Origin: Antedon mediterranea
Lineage: Eukaryota > Echinodermata > Crinoidea > Comatulida > Antedonidae
Length of the DNA: 64,000 nt
Reading direction: 5' to 3'
Assembly: GCF_964355755.1 (NCBI RefSeq)
Contig: NC_092672.1
Coordinates: 32,114,501 to 32,178,500 of the forward strand
A program made the translations under genes and the position numbers. Positions 39,201-54,200 of the stretch are shown in pieces (the stretch's first letter is position 1; each line of letters begins with the position of its first letter). The notes beneath the pieces were generated by a model. That model was not told the DNA's origin and searched no databases. It saw only the letters and a list, made by a program, of their open reading frames with translations.

Positions 39201-42200
39201 ATGTAAAAAGAGTGACATTTTATATCCATGTCAGATTGTTAATTGCTAGCCTGGTGGTATCTAGTGATATGATTGGCCTTTTCACAACAGACAGGATGGC
39301 GTCTAAACTTCTACTGCTATGCCTTTTATATATGCCCCATTAACATAATGATATTGAATATACTCAGTTAGTATTACACAATTGTTGATATAGATACTAT
39401 GGTATGCATTTGAATATTCTACGATTCTGTAACGTAGGATCGCATAATGAGGAAGTAAATTAAACGGGTTGGATTCCAAAAAAATGATATTTCCTCGTAG
39501 TATTAAATAAACCTTCAGATACGAAACAAAAATGTTTAATTTACTATTAGTATTACTAATCATAAAAATTAATTCCGATATTTTATCTTGGAAATTTTAA
39601 AGTATTTTTTGAATTAATATAACATTTGCCAATTTCAGGCTACGTCTAGAACGTGTCTAAATTATTTAAATTATATGAATCTCTCGGAAAAGTAAATCAC
39701 GTATTTAAAATCAAAATATAATTCTAAGGGTGCCAGCATTTGGAATAACCTAGAAAATTAAATTGAGTGGCAATAAACTTTTTAGTTTCATGTCAAGGGT
39801 TTATTTATTTTGTTTACAATATGAGGGTCTTTTACTAATTACATGAGATAACTACAGTATTAAGTCCAGTTGCCTGTGTACTACTAAAACACCTCACAAC
39901 TGGGACTTCTGGCTTACAAGCTATAGGGCTTCACTGTCTTTTTAGAAGCCCAATAAGACGTTTTTGTCAAACAAATAACACACAGTTTTGATGGAAAATA
40001 TAAATACTTTTTCCATTTTAAAAACTGAAAACAACAAGGACTGTAACTAGTAATAGACCTTAAATAACAGTGGCCAGTTTGTTTGTCTCAATTTTCCCAA
40101 TCTACCTTTTTTATTATGACTTGAAAAAGCGGTCAAACGGGCAAGACGCTACAATAGTTGACTCCAAGGCTGTTGGATAACTTACCGCTATTTTGCATTG
40201 CAGCTAAAAGTTGCATAGTCGTTTAATGGTGCTCCAACACCCAATCGTTTGTGCATATTTGCCATTGTCTTGAGAATGTCATTAAACTGGTTATTTTGAT
40301 AGAAATTATAAATTATTTTTGTTTTTTTATAATGAGATTTCATAGAATTTGAAAAATATGATTTTGTAATTATTTAAAATTGTTTTAACTACCATGTCGT
40401 GAAATTGAAAAAATATATTATAGGGAGACTGATGTTCAATTATTACACTTGGAAACAGTATTTATAACTTTTGTTGTAATTTATAGCCGAATTTTAAATG
40501 GTGATAGCTCTGCTTGCGGAGACACGAATTAATGTATAACCATTTCCTTGCGTACAAAACAACAGTTAATATCGTTGTCAGCTTCAATAAATTTTAAATT
40601 TGACTTTTTTATATTAGAAATTCATTAAGTTTTTCTACATAGCGTGCACATTATTACTTTTTGACAATTAGTTTTCACAGGTAAATTCGAAACTTGTATT
40701 TTGTTGAATATAAATATGGGGCATTGAAATCTAAAGGTAATGTGTTACAACAGTCGTCTGAAATATTGTAGATTGTTTTTTATTGTTGATAGGATACAGT
40801 AGAAGTCTTGACAATTTTGAAACAAAGGTATAGCATAATCGTTCTCACAATCTGGCTAAATTAAAAATATGAACATCTAAAACAACTAGTGACAAAATTA
40901 CTGGTTATTCAATTTTATAGATAATTTAAAATTGAAAAAAAATCATCTTCCAACAAATATTATTTGATGATAATTTTAATGTAACCTTTTTCTTTTACCA
41001 TAAATTAAATTATTATCAAATAATAGATAATTTAATTATCATATTTTTACATTTTAGAAGATGATTAAATTGTCTTTATTTAAATCCGATTTCATAAATT
41101 TGTGATAAAAACAATATTAATAATCTGTTAAAATAAAAAACACAAAATACATAATTTATGTGTTATCTTTTCCGTCTGACCATATGCTGCTAACCAATAG
41201 AATATCAACAGCCTATTAATTATTAACGAACTCTAGAATAATCTACCGCCAGAAACCTTTGGTATTCATTGTTTCTGAATTCTAGATACAGAGGAAGTTA
41301 GATTGATATTAAACGCATTTCAAAGTTAAATATTCTTTCCCTACAGGACGTATGGAGCTTATCTCCTTTGTTAGCAAAAGCTCATCAAAGCACCAATTTA
41401 CCACAAGGAGTACCATGTGCTTTTCTCTTGTCCATGGGATTCTTGACTACATAGGAGGTTGTAGTGTATTTCAGAGTACTGTATTATACCGTAGATACTG
41501 TATAATCATTTTTCTCATAATGAGTAAATTAAACTACTCCAATTAAAACAAAAATTTAATAAATTATTTTAAAACAGATGTGACCAAACATTTTCAATTT
41601 AATATGTAATTTGTAATTTAATTTTTGTTAAATTTTTAAAATTTACAATTTGAGCTATGCAGGAAAGAAATTATAAATAGAAGTGAGACCACACATTTTA
41701 AATTTATTTTTTTTTAATGTAAAATGTTTAATAAGAAAAATTAAATTTGAACTATGCAAAAAAAAAAAACAATTGGGAGAAACTACTGTATCTACAGTAC
41801 AGGTATTCTAATTAAAATTGTATTAGAAATCAGTCAACTTTTTAATTGAGCCAGCCTTTTGAAATTAAAAAAAAGCTGTTAAAAGAAAGAACACTTTCCT
41901 TAGAAAGTGAGCTTATGATTTAGCATCGCACAAAATAATTATTTTTAGGCTTAATATTGTTTGTAATTTTTTCTGCCGAGTGATTGTATGATTGTCAATA
42001 AGTACAGTAGTTGAGACTAGTACAGGTCATTAATATTCATACATTACCACCAGTCTTTATTTAGAAATGACTTCCATCATCATGATACAGTACTTTAGTT
42101 TACTTGATCAACCAATCAAATTTATAGAGTAGTAGGAAGTTATGAAATTTATTATTATTATTATTATTATTATGTACTTCCTCATCGACCTGCACGCAGG

Positions 42201-45200
42201 CAAATTACCCCCTTCCCCCTTTCCTATCCATTTCTCATAAGTTTGTTCATAAAAAACGTACTGTATTTCTTCTAAAATATAGGCCCTACTCTGAAAAAAT
42301 GGTACAAAAGAAATGTTCACATCATTGGAAGCGGAATTTTATGGAGAATAACATATCCAAAATTGACAAAAATCCATCATGGGGAAAAATATTTAGTGTC
42401 GGGGTTATTACCAGCAACATTTTGAGTGAGAACAAAAATACAACTTAAACAGTAAACCAAGAACTAGCACGGTTATGTAACTATATTTACCAGGGGCCGT
42501 AGCGATCAATTATAGATCACATGATTATGTTATGGTCATGTGATCAATCAAAGAGCATGTGACCAATTAAGCCAGGCGTGATCATTTATTTAAACTGATT
42601 GCTACTGTAGTCCTTATGACATGCATTACACACAGACTGCAATGGCTGGATTCTATACTGTGATTTAACATTATATTGACTGTTGATTACTGTTTAAATA
42701 ATTTAAATACACAGTACTGTTACATAGACCTTTAACTTATATTATAGGTCCATGCTTTTATTTTAATTATATTTAAAGCAAATAAACGGTAAAGATGAGT
42801 GTGTTTTTTAACAAGGACAGTTTATGAAAATTGTTTTAACATATTAGTTCACCAACAAGAAAACTGCAATAAGTTTGCACGCAGAGTTTGTTTTAAGAAA
42901 GTTAGTTTCAGAGAGTTTTATATCAAACTAGAGCCATTACAGTAATACGATTTGACCAATTTAAAAATAAATATTAATGTGTTGCATAGTATAATGTATT
43001 CCACCACACAACATCTGCCAACTAATTGTAAAGGAGAGCTGAGCCTACAGTATGTTGAAATGATAAATCTTCAGATTTGGATCAGCTAACTGTACATCTA
43101 TTATTTGTTGACCTACAGTCTTAAGCAAGGGACATATTTGTAATCTGAAAACCAATCTATTTAGTTCCACCAGCTGCTGTGACTGTGAGTGCGTAATTCT
43201 CTCGAGTTTTCCGTCCGCCATTGGCCAGCATCGTTTCATTTCACTTTTGTAATGTTTGCCGCTAGTCTTTCACTGTTTCAGCAAATGGCAAATGTCAAAC
43301 GTGTAATTTTCCATTTCGTAGTTCAGTGTAAAATAGAAAAGGTCATCCTTACACTTGATCTCAGTTTATGGAGTTGGACTCTGTGTTTCGGCCTGGCCAT
43401 TTCACAAAGTAGAAGCCAGGTGATTGGTTGATGTGCCAGTGAGAACAGAGACTTGAACTCCATCCAGTTCTATCTGATTACTCAGTGAAATGTTGTTTGC
43501 TTGCCATTTTACTGTGCTTCATTTAGTAGAAGGGTCAGGGACATTTTCACAAAGGCTTAGAGCATATATTAGGGACCATGTTGAAAGTTTGATGACTTAC
43601 CAATTTCAGTAGTGTTATGAAATATGAATATTAAGGGACCATGTTCTGAAGCGACGGCTTTAAAAAAAAATGATGTAATTGAAGTCGGCCAATGCTAGTC
43701 AGAGAGATAATGTCAAACTAATAATCTATGCATTTTTTAACTACAGTATACAGACATATATTATATTACCAGGCATTACTAATTTGCATTATAATACTGA
43801 ATCATTGCTTTGAATACTAATAAGATACGGTAAACAGAATTGACTGGGTTTTTTTTTCAAAGTGAGCTTGTTAGACGGTTAATTGCTGTAGTCTTACTTT
43901 GGATCGTCATGTATCTGCCACCTTCTGTGTTTACACTCGTGCCAAAGCAATGTTACTCTGTCTACACTATCAAATTAGTTTGACAAAAAAATGTGTAATG
44001 TGCTCAAATATGGTAGTGATATACCCAAATATGGTAGTGACATGACATCATCATGTCCATATATGGGCACATAACATTTTTTGGTCATATAAAGTTTAAA
44101 GTTTTTAAACATCAATACTGTACAACAAATTGCTAATTTAAAATGAGCATTTTTTTGCTTAGCAACACATAAATAATTTTGTCTGGGCAACTATTTCTCA
44201 AATGTATTTTTCACTATTATTAATATTAGCAAACAATTTTATTGATTTTATCATTAACGATGAGAAACATTCGATGACAAAAAATATTTGACATTTAAAC
44301 TGTTTGTTATAAAAGTACGGCAAACCAATAAACAAGCACTTTTACCAGTGAGGTCATATCTACCATATGTTTTATTTATTTCAAAAGAATAAATAATTAT
44401 TAATAACCTTCCCTGTGTACTTATATGGTATTAAAATAGGACTTATAAACAAAATTTGAATAAATTTGAAAAGAAAATAGTTAAAAATTATTTTAATACC
44501 ACAATGTACAGTTAAAACAGGTTGATGCACTATTTATTCATCTTTGAGTACGCAAAGTAGCATATCATTTTATTTTAAACAAACCACCAGCATACTGTTT
44601 GTAACATTCTTAGCCGAAAGCTAAATTGCAAGTATAAAAAAAAATATACATTAAAAATTGATTCACAATTCATCGAGATAAAAAGTGTAAAAAACATTCT
44701 CACTAAAATCTATGCTGTAGATAGAAACGTGACAAAATACAAAAAGTAGTATCTTGATTAAATATTTATTGTTGTTGTACACTATTATGCCTTTAAACTT
44801 TTCTGTAGATTGTGATTCAGAATAAAAAATAATGACAGTAATTCAGCTAAAATAAAAACTTATTTATGAAAATGATCAAATAGATTAAAATTTGATTTCG
44901 AAAACTCCCAATATGGTGTGTTCCCGCAGAATTACTACTGATAATCTTGATGTCCAAATAGATCTAAAGTGTGTAGTTAACCAAATCCAGAAATATTGGA
45001 ATTTTGAAATGAAAAAAAAAATACTATTACGGTTATTTATATCATAATAATCAAGTCTTTGAGGCATTTCTCAACTTTTAATTTTTTTTGTACTGTAGAT
45101 GAAACTCATTGTGTCACACAAACCTTACTTTACTATAAAAAAAAACTGCTTTTTTGGTGAGGTCCGACCTTCTGAATTTGCATTATCATGTTTCTGTTAT

Positions 45201-48200
45201 TCCATCATGCTAGATAGACCAGAACATGTTACTAAGCTTTTTAATTGTGTGAGATTTGTAAAGGTTTTTGTTCATTTAACCTTCGCGCTAAACAAAAGTT
45301 GTTGAACAGTTTGATTGTTTTTCAGTCACAGCTTTAGTGTATTGTCTATGAAGTGGAAGATCAGGCGATTGGACGCCCTAACTACCCCTTTATGTCCAAT
45401 AATCCCCCTTTGTAGTAATCTAAATACTGCTTCCCTGGAAGCCTAACACTTAATCCACATGACCAATACAGCATATAAATTTGTACAATTTATCAGCTTG
45501 TTGGAAAGAATTAAGTTCCTTAATTATATCAATTCCCAAACTCTTATTATTTTTAACCATTGTGCTGGTTTGTTGACCCTTAGGTATTCAATGGTTAGTA
45601 ATACCCATATCAAATATTACCCTAAATTTCCCCTAAATTTCCTAGTACTTATATTCATTCATTCATTCATTTGATTCAACCTGTTAACGCCCATTTATAC
45701 TAGGACGATAATGATCGACGATAAATATATAAGCATGCATTTGTTTTACATAAAACAAAAGAAATTAGAAATGTTTTCGTTCTAGAACTATAGGATAATC
45801 ATTTATGCTGTCTTTGATAAAAATAATATTTTTAAAATTCCAATCAAATGACGTCATGATAAATAAAAACAATAAAATCGTTGTATTTGTCACGATGTTT
45901 TTGCTCTTTCAAATCATGACGTCATTTGATTGGACGTGTGAAAATATAATTTTCATCAAAGGAAGCACAGATAGTTATTTTATAGTTCTAGAATGAATAG
46001 TGTTTGTATTTCTTTTGTTTTATGTATAAAAAATGCATAGTTTGTCTATTCATCTTCACAGTATTAATTAGTAAAACTGAATTTTGATAGAATTTCACGG
46101 GATAACATTACAACAATGATTTGATTTTAATTTATTATGAAAATCATAAAAAATACATACAAAAAGCTTATTAGCTTATTTCCATTTCCATACAATGTAT
46201 AAGAATATCAATGTAAATCACCAAAAATTGACATAAAATTATCAGTTTCTGTACAGTATAATATTATACAGATATTGACTGCTTAGAGGTTAAATATAAG
46301 ATTTGACATCCCCGAGGGAATGATATTAAGTTCGAGGGAATATATATTTCCCGAAGCGCCAGCTGAGGGAAATATATATTCCCCGAGAACTTAATATCAT
46401 TCCCGAGGGGATGTCAAATCTTATATTTAACCGATATAAAAGGCAATATCTGTTATATTATATAGCCAAGAACAAGTCTGCTGGGTTGGGTGAAGCTAGG
46501 CTAGCTAGGCCTCCTTATAGTATTTGTATTGTATTTAAAACAAGCCTGCCTAGACACCTTACCTTGCGAAGAATAATATACAGATAATTACTAATTAATG
46601 ATTCCTTGGCAATAAAATATTCACTTAGGCCTCGGTCGTTTAAATTAACAGAAGAATTTCCATCAATAAGCCTATTAATAATAATATTATAATCAGGTAG
46701 GCCGAATAAACAATTCGTCGTCTTCTCGATCTTCGAGGAGCCGAATCACCGGATGTTCAGCGCGTACTAGTTACTAGGTTACTACCGTGAGTTTTGACCA
46801 ATCATAAACGGTGTTTCATCACATTTAGGGTGGACTTATAACAAATGAGGGCGCTATGTATGCATAGCTTAAATAGTTTAGAAGATTAATTTCTTCAAGC
46901 AAATTCCGTGGCCCAGCGGATGAAACGTCGTCTTGCGATGGAGTGACAATTCCACCCGAGTTCAAGATCGAGTAGATGACTTTTGTTTATTTATCGGCAA
47001 ACTCGAGTGTTGCACACGAAAATTACACAGTCAATATCATCGTACTCGAGAATTTATATGATTAATGACAGGGGACACGATTATTACGCGAAAATTACAC
47101 AGTCAATATCATCGTTCTCGAGGATATATACGATTTACGATCCTCGCAGCGGTAGTCATGTGATGCAGTTTCAACCAATCACGTTCGCGTATTTACATAG
47201 GCTATGTAATATACTATTTTAGTTTGAACCACTGTACCTGTCTAGTGGCCTTTTAAGCATTCAGTATGGCTAGAAATATACCTATATAAAACCCTCAAAT
47301 TTTCCAAAATAAACGCTGTAGTTTACAATCATACTACGCTAGTATAAACTGGATATTGTGTTCCGTATGTGCACAGTATGGTATGATATGTTACAATTGT
47401 AATTTTGTGTTTTATCAGTAAACAAATATTTAACTATGTTTAACTATCAATCCAGAAGTTATTTTTGTTCAGTCTTGGTATTAATAGGGAAGGAATTGCA
47501 TAGCATTGTTGTTAGACTATATGCTGATAATACCCCAGTTGCAATGTACATTCTATGTAAATAAGAAATTAATTTAATTGTTTTTTTTTGGTTGTAACAT
47601 GAAATGATATAAAAATTGAATCATTGAAGAATAACATTATCTAGATCTATTTTTTAAAGCCATTGATTTAAAAGTTCAGGGAATAATTTCGCCAGTATAG
47701 CATAGCAAAAAGCTATACAAAACAACAACCTTTTTGCTACACATTTCTGATTATTGTGTAGTAAAAAATACAATACAGAAATATGTTTCTCGACTCAAAA
47801 ATTAGTTTGCTTTAGCAATATTTCTAATCAAAATTTTGAAATGAAATTTCTCCCTGAAGTTTCACATTTTTGGTCAAATCAATGTGAAGAACTATTATGT
47901 GACATTACAATGGAATATAAATTTGTATTTATTTTTTTTCAGGGGGATAATATAAAAGTAACTGTATGTTAATTGTGTACTATTCATTTCAATATTGACT
48001 GTTAATAATATCACTATATGAACTATTTCTGTCGTGATCATATTATCTCACACTATAGTATGATGCAACTTCCTTATGGGTTTAGAATCGAATAAACGGG
48101 CGTGGTTGTCCGGTTTAAGAATGAAACAAATGACCATGCACAATGATTGTTTTCAAGTGGCATTTTACAGCGCCGGCAAACTTTCGACCTTTGAACCATC

Positions 48201-51200
48201 AATAAACATTGAAATCGTAAATATTTATTGTTTGATTTCTTTTGATTGAAAGATCATTTTTATCCTTCTTTTGTTGAGGTTGTTAGTGGCTTACCTGGAT
48301 ATAATCCAGGATTTAAAACGATCTAGGTTGTTGTTGATTTAGGGAAAACAAACAAAAATCTGTGCAAACGTTTTTACTACGTTGATATATTTAGTTAATG
48401 GTACTGTTGGCATTTAAATCAATATAATTATACTCCATATTCTCCATTGCCTGAACCAGTTGTTTGTAGGCTAAAAAAAATTTTTAATAATATTATACTT
48501 GCAAAAAGTCATTCTTTTAGCTGAACTATTTAATAGAATCGATAAATGTTTTCTACTACTAGGAGTTTCAATTTTAAACTGCCAAACAGAAGAAGAAAGG
48601 TTGTTTTTTCTAGACTACTATAGTTACTAAATTTGAATTTGGTAAATTGGTAAATAGATAAATTAAAGACCCCTTCCCTGCAATTTTGGACGTTTTTTGG
48701 AAAATAATACATATATATCACTTTAAAAACATTAAACCATGTCATTCCTTGTCTTAAATGTACGTTTTATGGTAAATTATGATAAAAAGTGAGAAACAAT
48801 GCACTACCTAAGTAGCTCGCGGCGATCGACCTCTCGTGGACGGTCTTAGGCCTAGCCTGGCTTAGTTTTTTAGGCCTAGCTGGTAAACATCGGTAACGTA
48901 CGAACATCGTACGCTAGCTATATACCTAGCCTGACGTTGTATAGTTGCTGCATTTATAATTGTCTTTCTATTTTTGCCAGACTCCGTTGATACAAATTGG
49001 GGAAAACCCGATATTTTCGCTGAAAAGTTAGGAGTCTTCCATTTGTTTTGGCCTCACGATCGATCGAAAAGTGGGCGAATTACAGGTGAAAAACAAAAAT
49101 ATCAATCCGCGCGCAATGCATTTTGGGATTTATAGCGGGCCGCTATAATTATTAAAATCGACTTATTTTTCACATTTTTAACCGTTTAAAGACGAAAAAA
49201 GTTATCGCAATAGGACCATATAGTATTATTTTTACATTAAATATAGTTTGTGATCTTAAATTAGATCTAAAAAACGTAGGGAATGGGGCTTTAAAGTAAC
49301 TCCTAGCATACTGTAGGTGTTTCAATTTGCGGTATTCTTACTGGTTTAGTTTTCGTAGTACTTAATATGCTCCTCCTGAGGACGATTAAATATTTTGATC
49401 GAAACATTACTTAGGAACTCAACAGTTCTTTTCAGATCTACATATGTGGTGTATCGCAAACTTTATATCAATATAAATACATGTTATTTTCATTGTTTCT
49501 CATTGTTCCCCAACATACAGTAGCCACTGTATGTAGCTCTAGTCAATGTATGAGAAAAGGGCTTTGTAGTGGTAGCATGAGGTCATACCTGGGTGTGACC
49601 CATCATTACAGCGAACACCATGCTAGATTTATTAGGCCTAGATTGCTGTAATTACAGCCCACTCCAGCTTGTCATGGGCCAGTTGCGCTGTTTTCACTTG
49701 CTGTTTTTCGACAGCTACTCGTTACTAATTAATAATCTTAACTTATCCCAGGAGTGTGTTTGTCAATTGTGGAATGCATTTTCGTTATTGGGCCGGTTTG
49801 ATACGTTTCTGAGTAGTAGTTCGTTATAGTAATTAATTATACACTCTACGCTATAATAAGATCGCCAGGTACGGTACTACTAGCTAATGAGGAATGTAAG
49901 AGAGTTAGTGAATGCATATAATAGATTGAGTTTCTTTTTTTTGTCTTATGTATTAATAGATTGAGTTTCTTATAGATTCATTCATATTAATATTACCAAA
50001 ATAATTTTAATAAAAACTAGTGATATATGAGTTGTGTACATTTTTAGAACAACATTGGATACAATTTGCTTCAAATAATGAGAAAGAAAAAGTAAATTAG
50101 TAATGATATTAAAATAATTTTGTTCTAGTTTTATTTTATAATTGATTAGTATAATTTTGATAATGAAATAATGTTTAAAGTTTTTGATGTGGAATGGAAA
50201 TTAAACAAATTATATACAAATTTATTATTTTACAGTATTTCTGTTCATATAAGGGTCAATACATTATAATAATTTTTAACAAAAAATATTAAAATTCATA
50301 TTAAAATAAATTTTTACTGAAATTCGCAGATCAATCAAGAGAAGAACAAAAAAAATGAAAATGTAAGGTACAGATATTTTACTGTACAGTACTACCATTT
50401 TCACAAATTGGCAAAGCCAAGTCATGGGACTTTACTATAGATGGTATTTTATACCATTTTCACAAATTGGTAAAGCCAAGTCATGGGACTTTACTATAGA
50501 TGGTATTTTATACCATTTTCACAAATTGGTAAAGCCAAGTCATGGGACTTTACTATAGATGGTATTTTATACCATTTTCACAAATTGGCAAAGCCAAGTC
50601 ATGGGACTTTACTATAGATGGTATTTTATACCATTTTCACAAATTGGTAAAGCCAAGTCATGGGACTTTACTATAGATGGTATTTTATACCATTTTCACA
50701 AATTGGTAAAGCCAAGTCATGGGACTAGTCTATAGATGGTATCTTACTGTGCTACAGTACCATTTTCACAAATTGATAAAGCCAGGTTATGGGACATTAC
50801 TATTATTAATAATATGGTATTTTACTGTACTACCATTTTCACAAATGGTAAATCCAAGTCATTGGACTTTTACAACGATAACAACAGCCAAACAAAGGGA
50901 GACGTGTTAAAGTTGCCTTTGTTAGACAAATGCTTTTATCAAAACATTACACCTCTGTGGGATGTCTCCATTTAAGGCAAAAAAAATATTGAATCGTTAA
51001 ACGCTGGATGGCACATGATACAATGAATTTAAAACTGTTTGGAACAAACTGTTCTTCGAAATATTGTACATTTTAGAAAATATTGTTTCAAATTTTAGAG
51101 AAAGATGAGATTGTGGAAATATGTCCTAATCATGAACCATATGTTTGAATATTTTACTTTTTGCTTAGATTCTGTGGTTTAATCATGAAGGTATCTAATT

Positions 51201-54200
51201 GTATACATCCATGGTTAAATTATGGTCGTCGAAAGGATCTATTTTTTACTATATTATTAATGTAATTTAGGAAATGATAAATTTTGTTTTTTAGTTTTTG
51301 GATGACCTTTGAACTAGTTTCTGTTGTAGGGTTTCGTTTAGAGCTGTTAATACAGTAGTTGTGTATTTTGTATAGTATTCTTGTGGTTTCAGTTGTGGAG
51401 AATATGAAATATTAATGGCTGCCAAATAAGGCTGATTACCATGCATAAGCAAGCCAGTGACTAAGCAACAACTGAGAGCACAAACAGCCTGGCACTGATT
51501 AGGGATCACCTAAGAAAATCAAGGACATACTTAGAAATGTTCATGTCTGCATATTAGATGATACTCAGGGGAGAATTTTGGTTTTGTTGTAGTTTTGCTT
51601 TTCAGTATACTCTGTACAGTGGGTCTTTAAATATTGCATTGCTTAAATTGTTTTTACCTTCTATGTATTCTTTATTCAAATATAAAAGTCCTGTCCAAAC
51701 TTGAAGAGTCGTATTACCGTGACGCTTGGAACTGGTACTGTAACGCTTTACATACGACTGTGGCGGTTAGAACCTTTACCGTGACTCTTGACGATATCAG
51801 TCACACACACAAATAGATTATAGAGCATGATATCTACACAGGTAGACATTGAAACAAATTGACATCGCATGTTTATGGATGATACTACCAGTACACTACA
51901 CTACAGAAAATATTGTTATTTTACAGTACATATCTATTTCTTACTTGCCTAATATTGTAACAAAATTATAACCAAGGCCCGCTTTTTCAAAGAGTCAAAA
52001 TACAGAGTCAAATACGGTAGATGTTACACCTTTTTAAAAGACATAATACATAGTTGTTGTTTGATGTTGTTATTTTATTATTTTATTTATTTATTTTATA
52101 TATAAACTATTTCTTTTAATAGTTAATTAATTAAGTATAAATATGAATGGTGGTAGTCTAAAAATAGACTTTAAGCAGAGACCACCATTTGCAAAATAAA
52201 GAAACAATTGAAAAAACAAAAATTAAAAAAATAAATAGTTAAAAAATAAATGCATAACGTTTGTTATGTTAATCAATGCGTTTGTTAACTATAAAGTACC
52301 AGCACAATTTTGTATAATGTCCATGTGCAATACATTAATGTATTTTTAAATCATTAATATAATTAATAATAGTATGGTAGTCATATCAGTAACGTGCATA
52401 AATGCCTGTCCCCAGGTAAAAAATTTGTATTACGAAAAGTACAAACATTTTATGTTGAAACTGACGAAAATTTGAAGATATTGTAGGCCCTATTAAAAAA
52501 AAATATTTATGCAGTTTTCAAACATTGTAACAAGCTGAAACTACCAACATTTTAAGGTTGAAACTGACAAAAATGTTAAAATTTGAAGATATTGTAGGCC
52601 CTATTAAAAATAAATATTTATGCAGTTTTTAAACATTTTCTTCAATAAATAAATATACAACAAACATTTTAGCAATGTGCTGTGTACAGTAGTTGGCATT
52701 TCCTTTTTGGCCAAATAAAATAAACTATGAACTATCTATAAAACATCTAGTTTTATTCTGGGGATTTTTATTAATTTATTATTACTAATATAATAGAATT
52801 TTGAGTGGGTGTTTTTGTCAGATCCAGGGTTTATTTTGTAGAGCATTCATTTAAACATCCTAGCAGATGTTATTTGCAAAGCTTTAATAAACACATTTTA
52901 GGTTAAAAAGATTCGTTTGCAATTTGTTGATTAAAGAAAGTAGCGGTGTAATTCCTGAGAGCTTTGTAAATGAAGGTGGGCGTAGAAGGGTTAAATTAAT
53001 ATTGTCATTCGTATAGGTAGTGTTTATACAACACGCTGAACATTAATTATTTTCAGATACAGCCAACGAGAAGTCTGTTGTACAGCTTCGAACAAGTTAC
53101 ACGTATTGAGAATTGCTAAATGGCTACTACAGTATAGGCAAATCATTTGTTTTACTAAAGAAATCTACTATTAAAACTTAATATTATTTCTTTATGATGT
53201 TGATGCTCGCCTTTATAAAAAATTTGGTAGAATCCTTCTTTGAGGCATTCTTAATAAATGGATACTTTACCGAGAAACGAAAGATAAGTCTTAACACTAG
53301 GTCAACACAACATTTTGTTGGGTCCTGAATGTGTCCCTTTAATAGGAGTTCTACATGAGGTACTGTGTACATCTACCATATATCCTTTGGTATAAGCCCA
53401 CTTTGGGTCTAATACCAACCACTGTACTTTAGATCTGATTTCACAAACAGGCATATCCCTGGGTATAGTCCCAGTATTGACTTTCGATCTGGATGTACAG
53501 GCCTCTTTCTAGCCAGTTCAGATGAGTTTTTACAAGAGATTACAATTTTTTTTTTTCCTGAATCAGGCTTTCCCCGAGTATAGTCCCACTTCCCAATTTC
53601 GTGTTCTTTGGGGGAAGGGGGATTATTCTAGAGGATACGGTATATGTTCTAGAATTCTCTATACTCTGCATTCGTCTCGAGAGTTTCATTTGTCACAGTT
53701 TTTGTATCTGGGCTCAATGTCACAGTAGCTATACTAAAACTTTATTAACCCTTGAAATTGTAAATTTGAACAGTTGTAGGATGTAAAGATAAAGTACAGA
53801 AATTGTCAACAACTTATGACCACATTTAATAATAATTGGTCCTCATAATCATCCTAAATTAGACTTTAGAATTTGATCTTGATTTGTTATTTGATAACTT
53901 ATATCTTATCTGTTTATGAATATCGAATAATCATAAATTTAAAGGAGCCGTATGTATTAGAGATTTAATTTTCATTGTACATTTATCATATGGTGGGTAA
54001 TCACATGAGCTTTATAATTGATTTGTTTAATATTTATCGGGTGAATATTAAAGCTCTGTCTACAGTATCAAACTAGTTTGACAAAAAAGTGTGATTTGCT
54101 TACATTATTATGGTAGTGATATGCTTAAATATGGTAGTGATACGATTAAATATGGTAGTGATATGACATCATGTCCATATATGGGCACATCACATATTTT

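Noticed and set aside
42108-42320. 70-codon minus ORF
   Set aside because: Contains a poly-isoleucine run from the ATT microsatellite; no conserved part.
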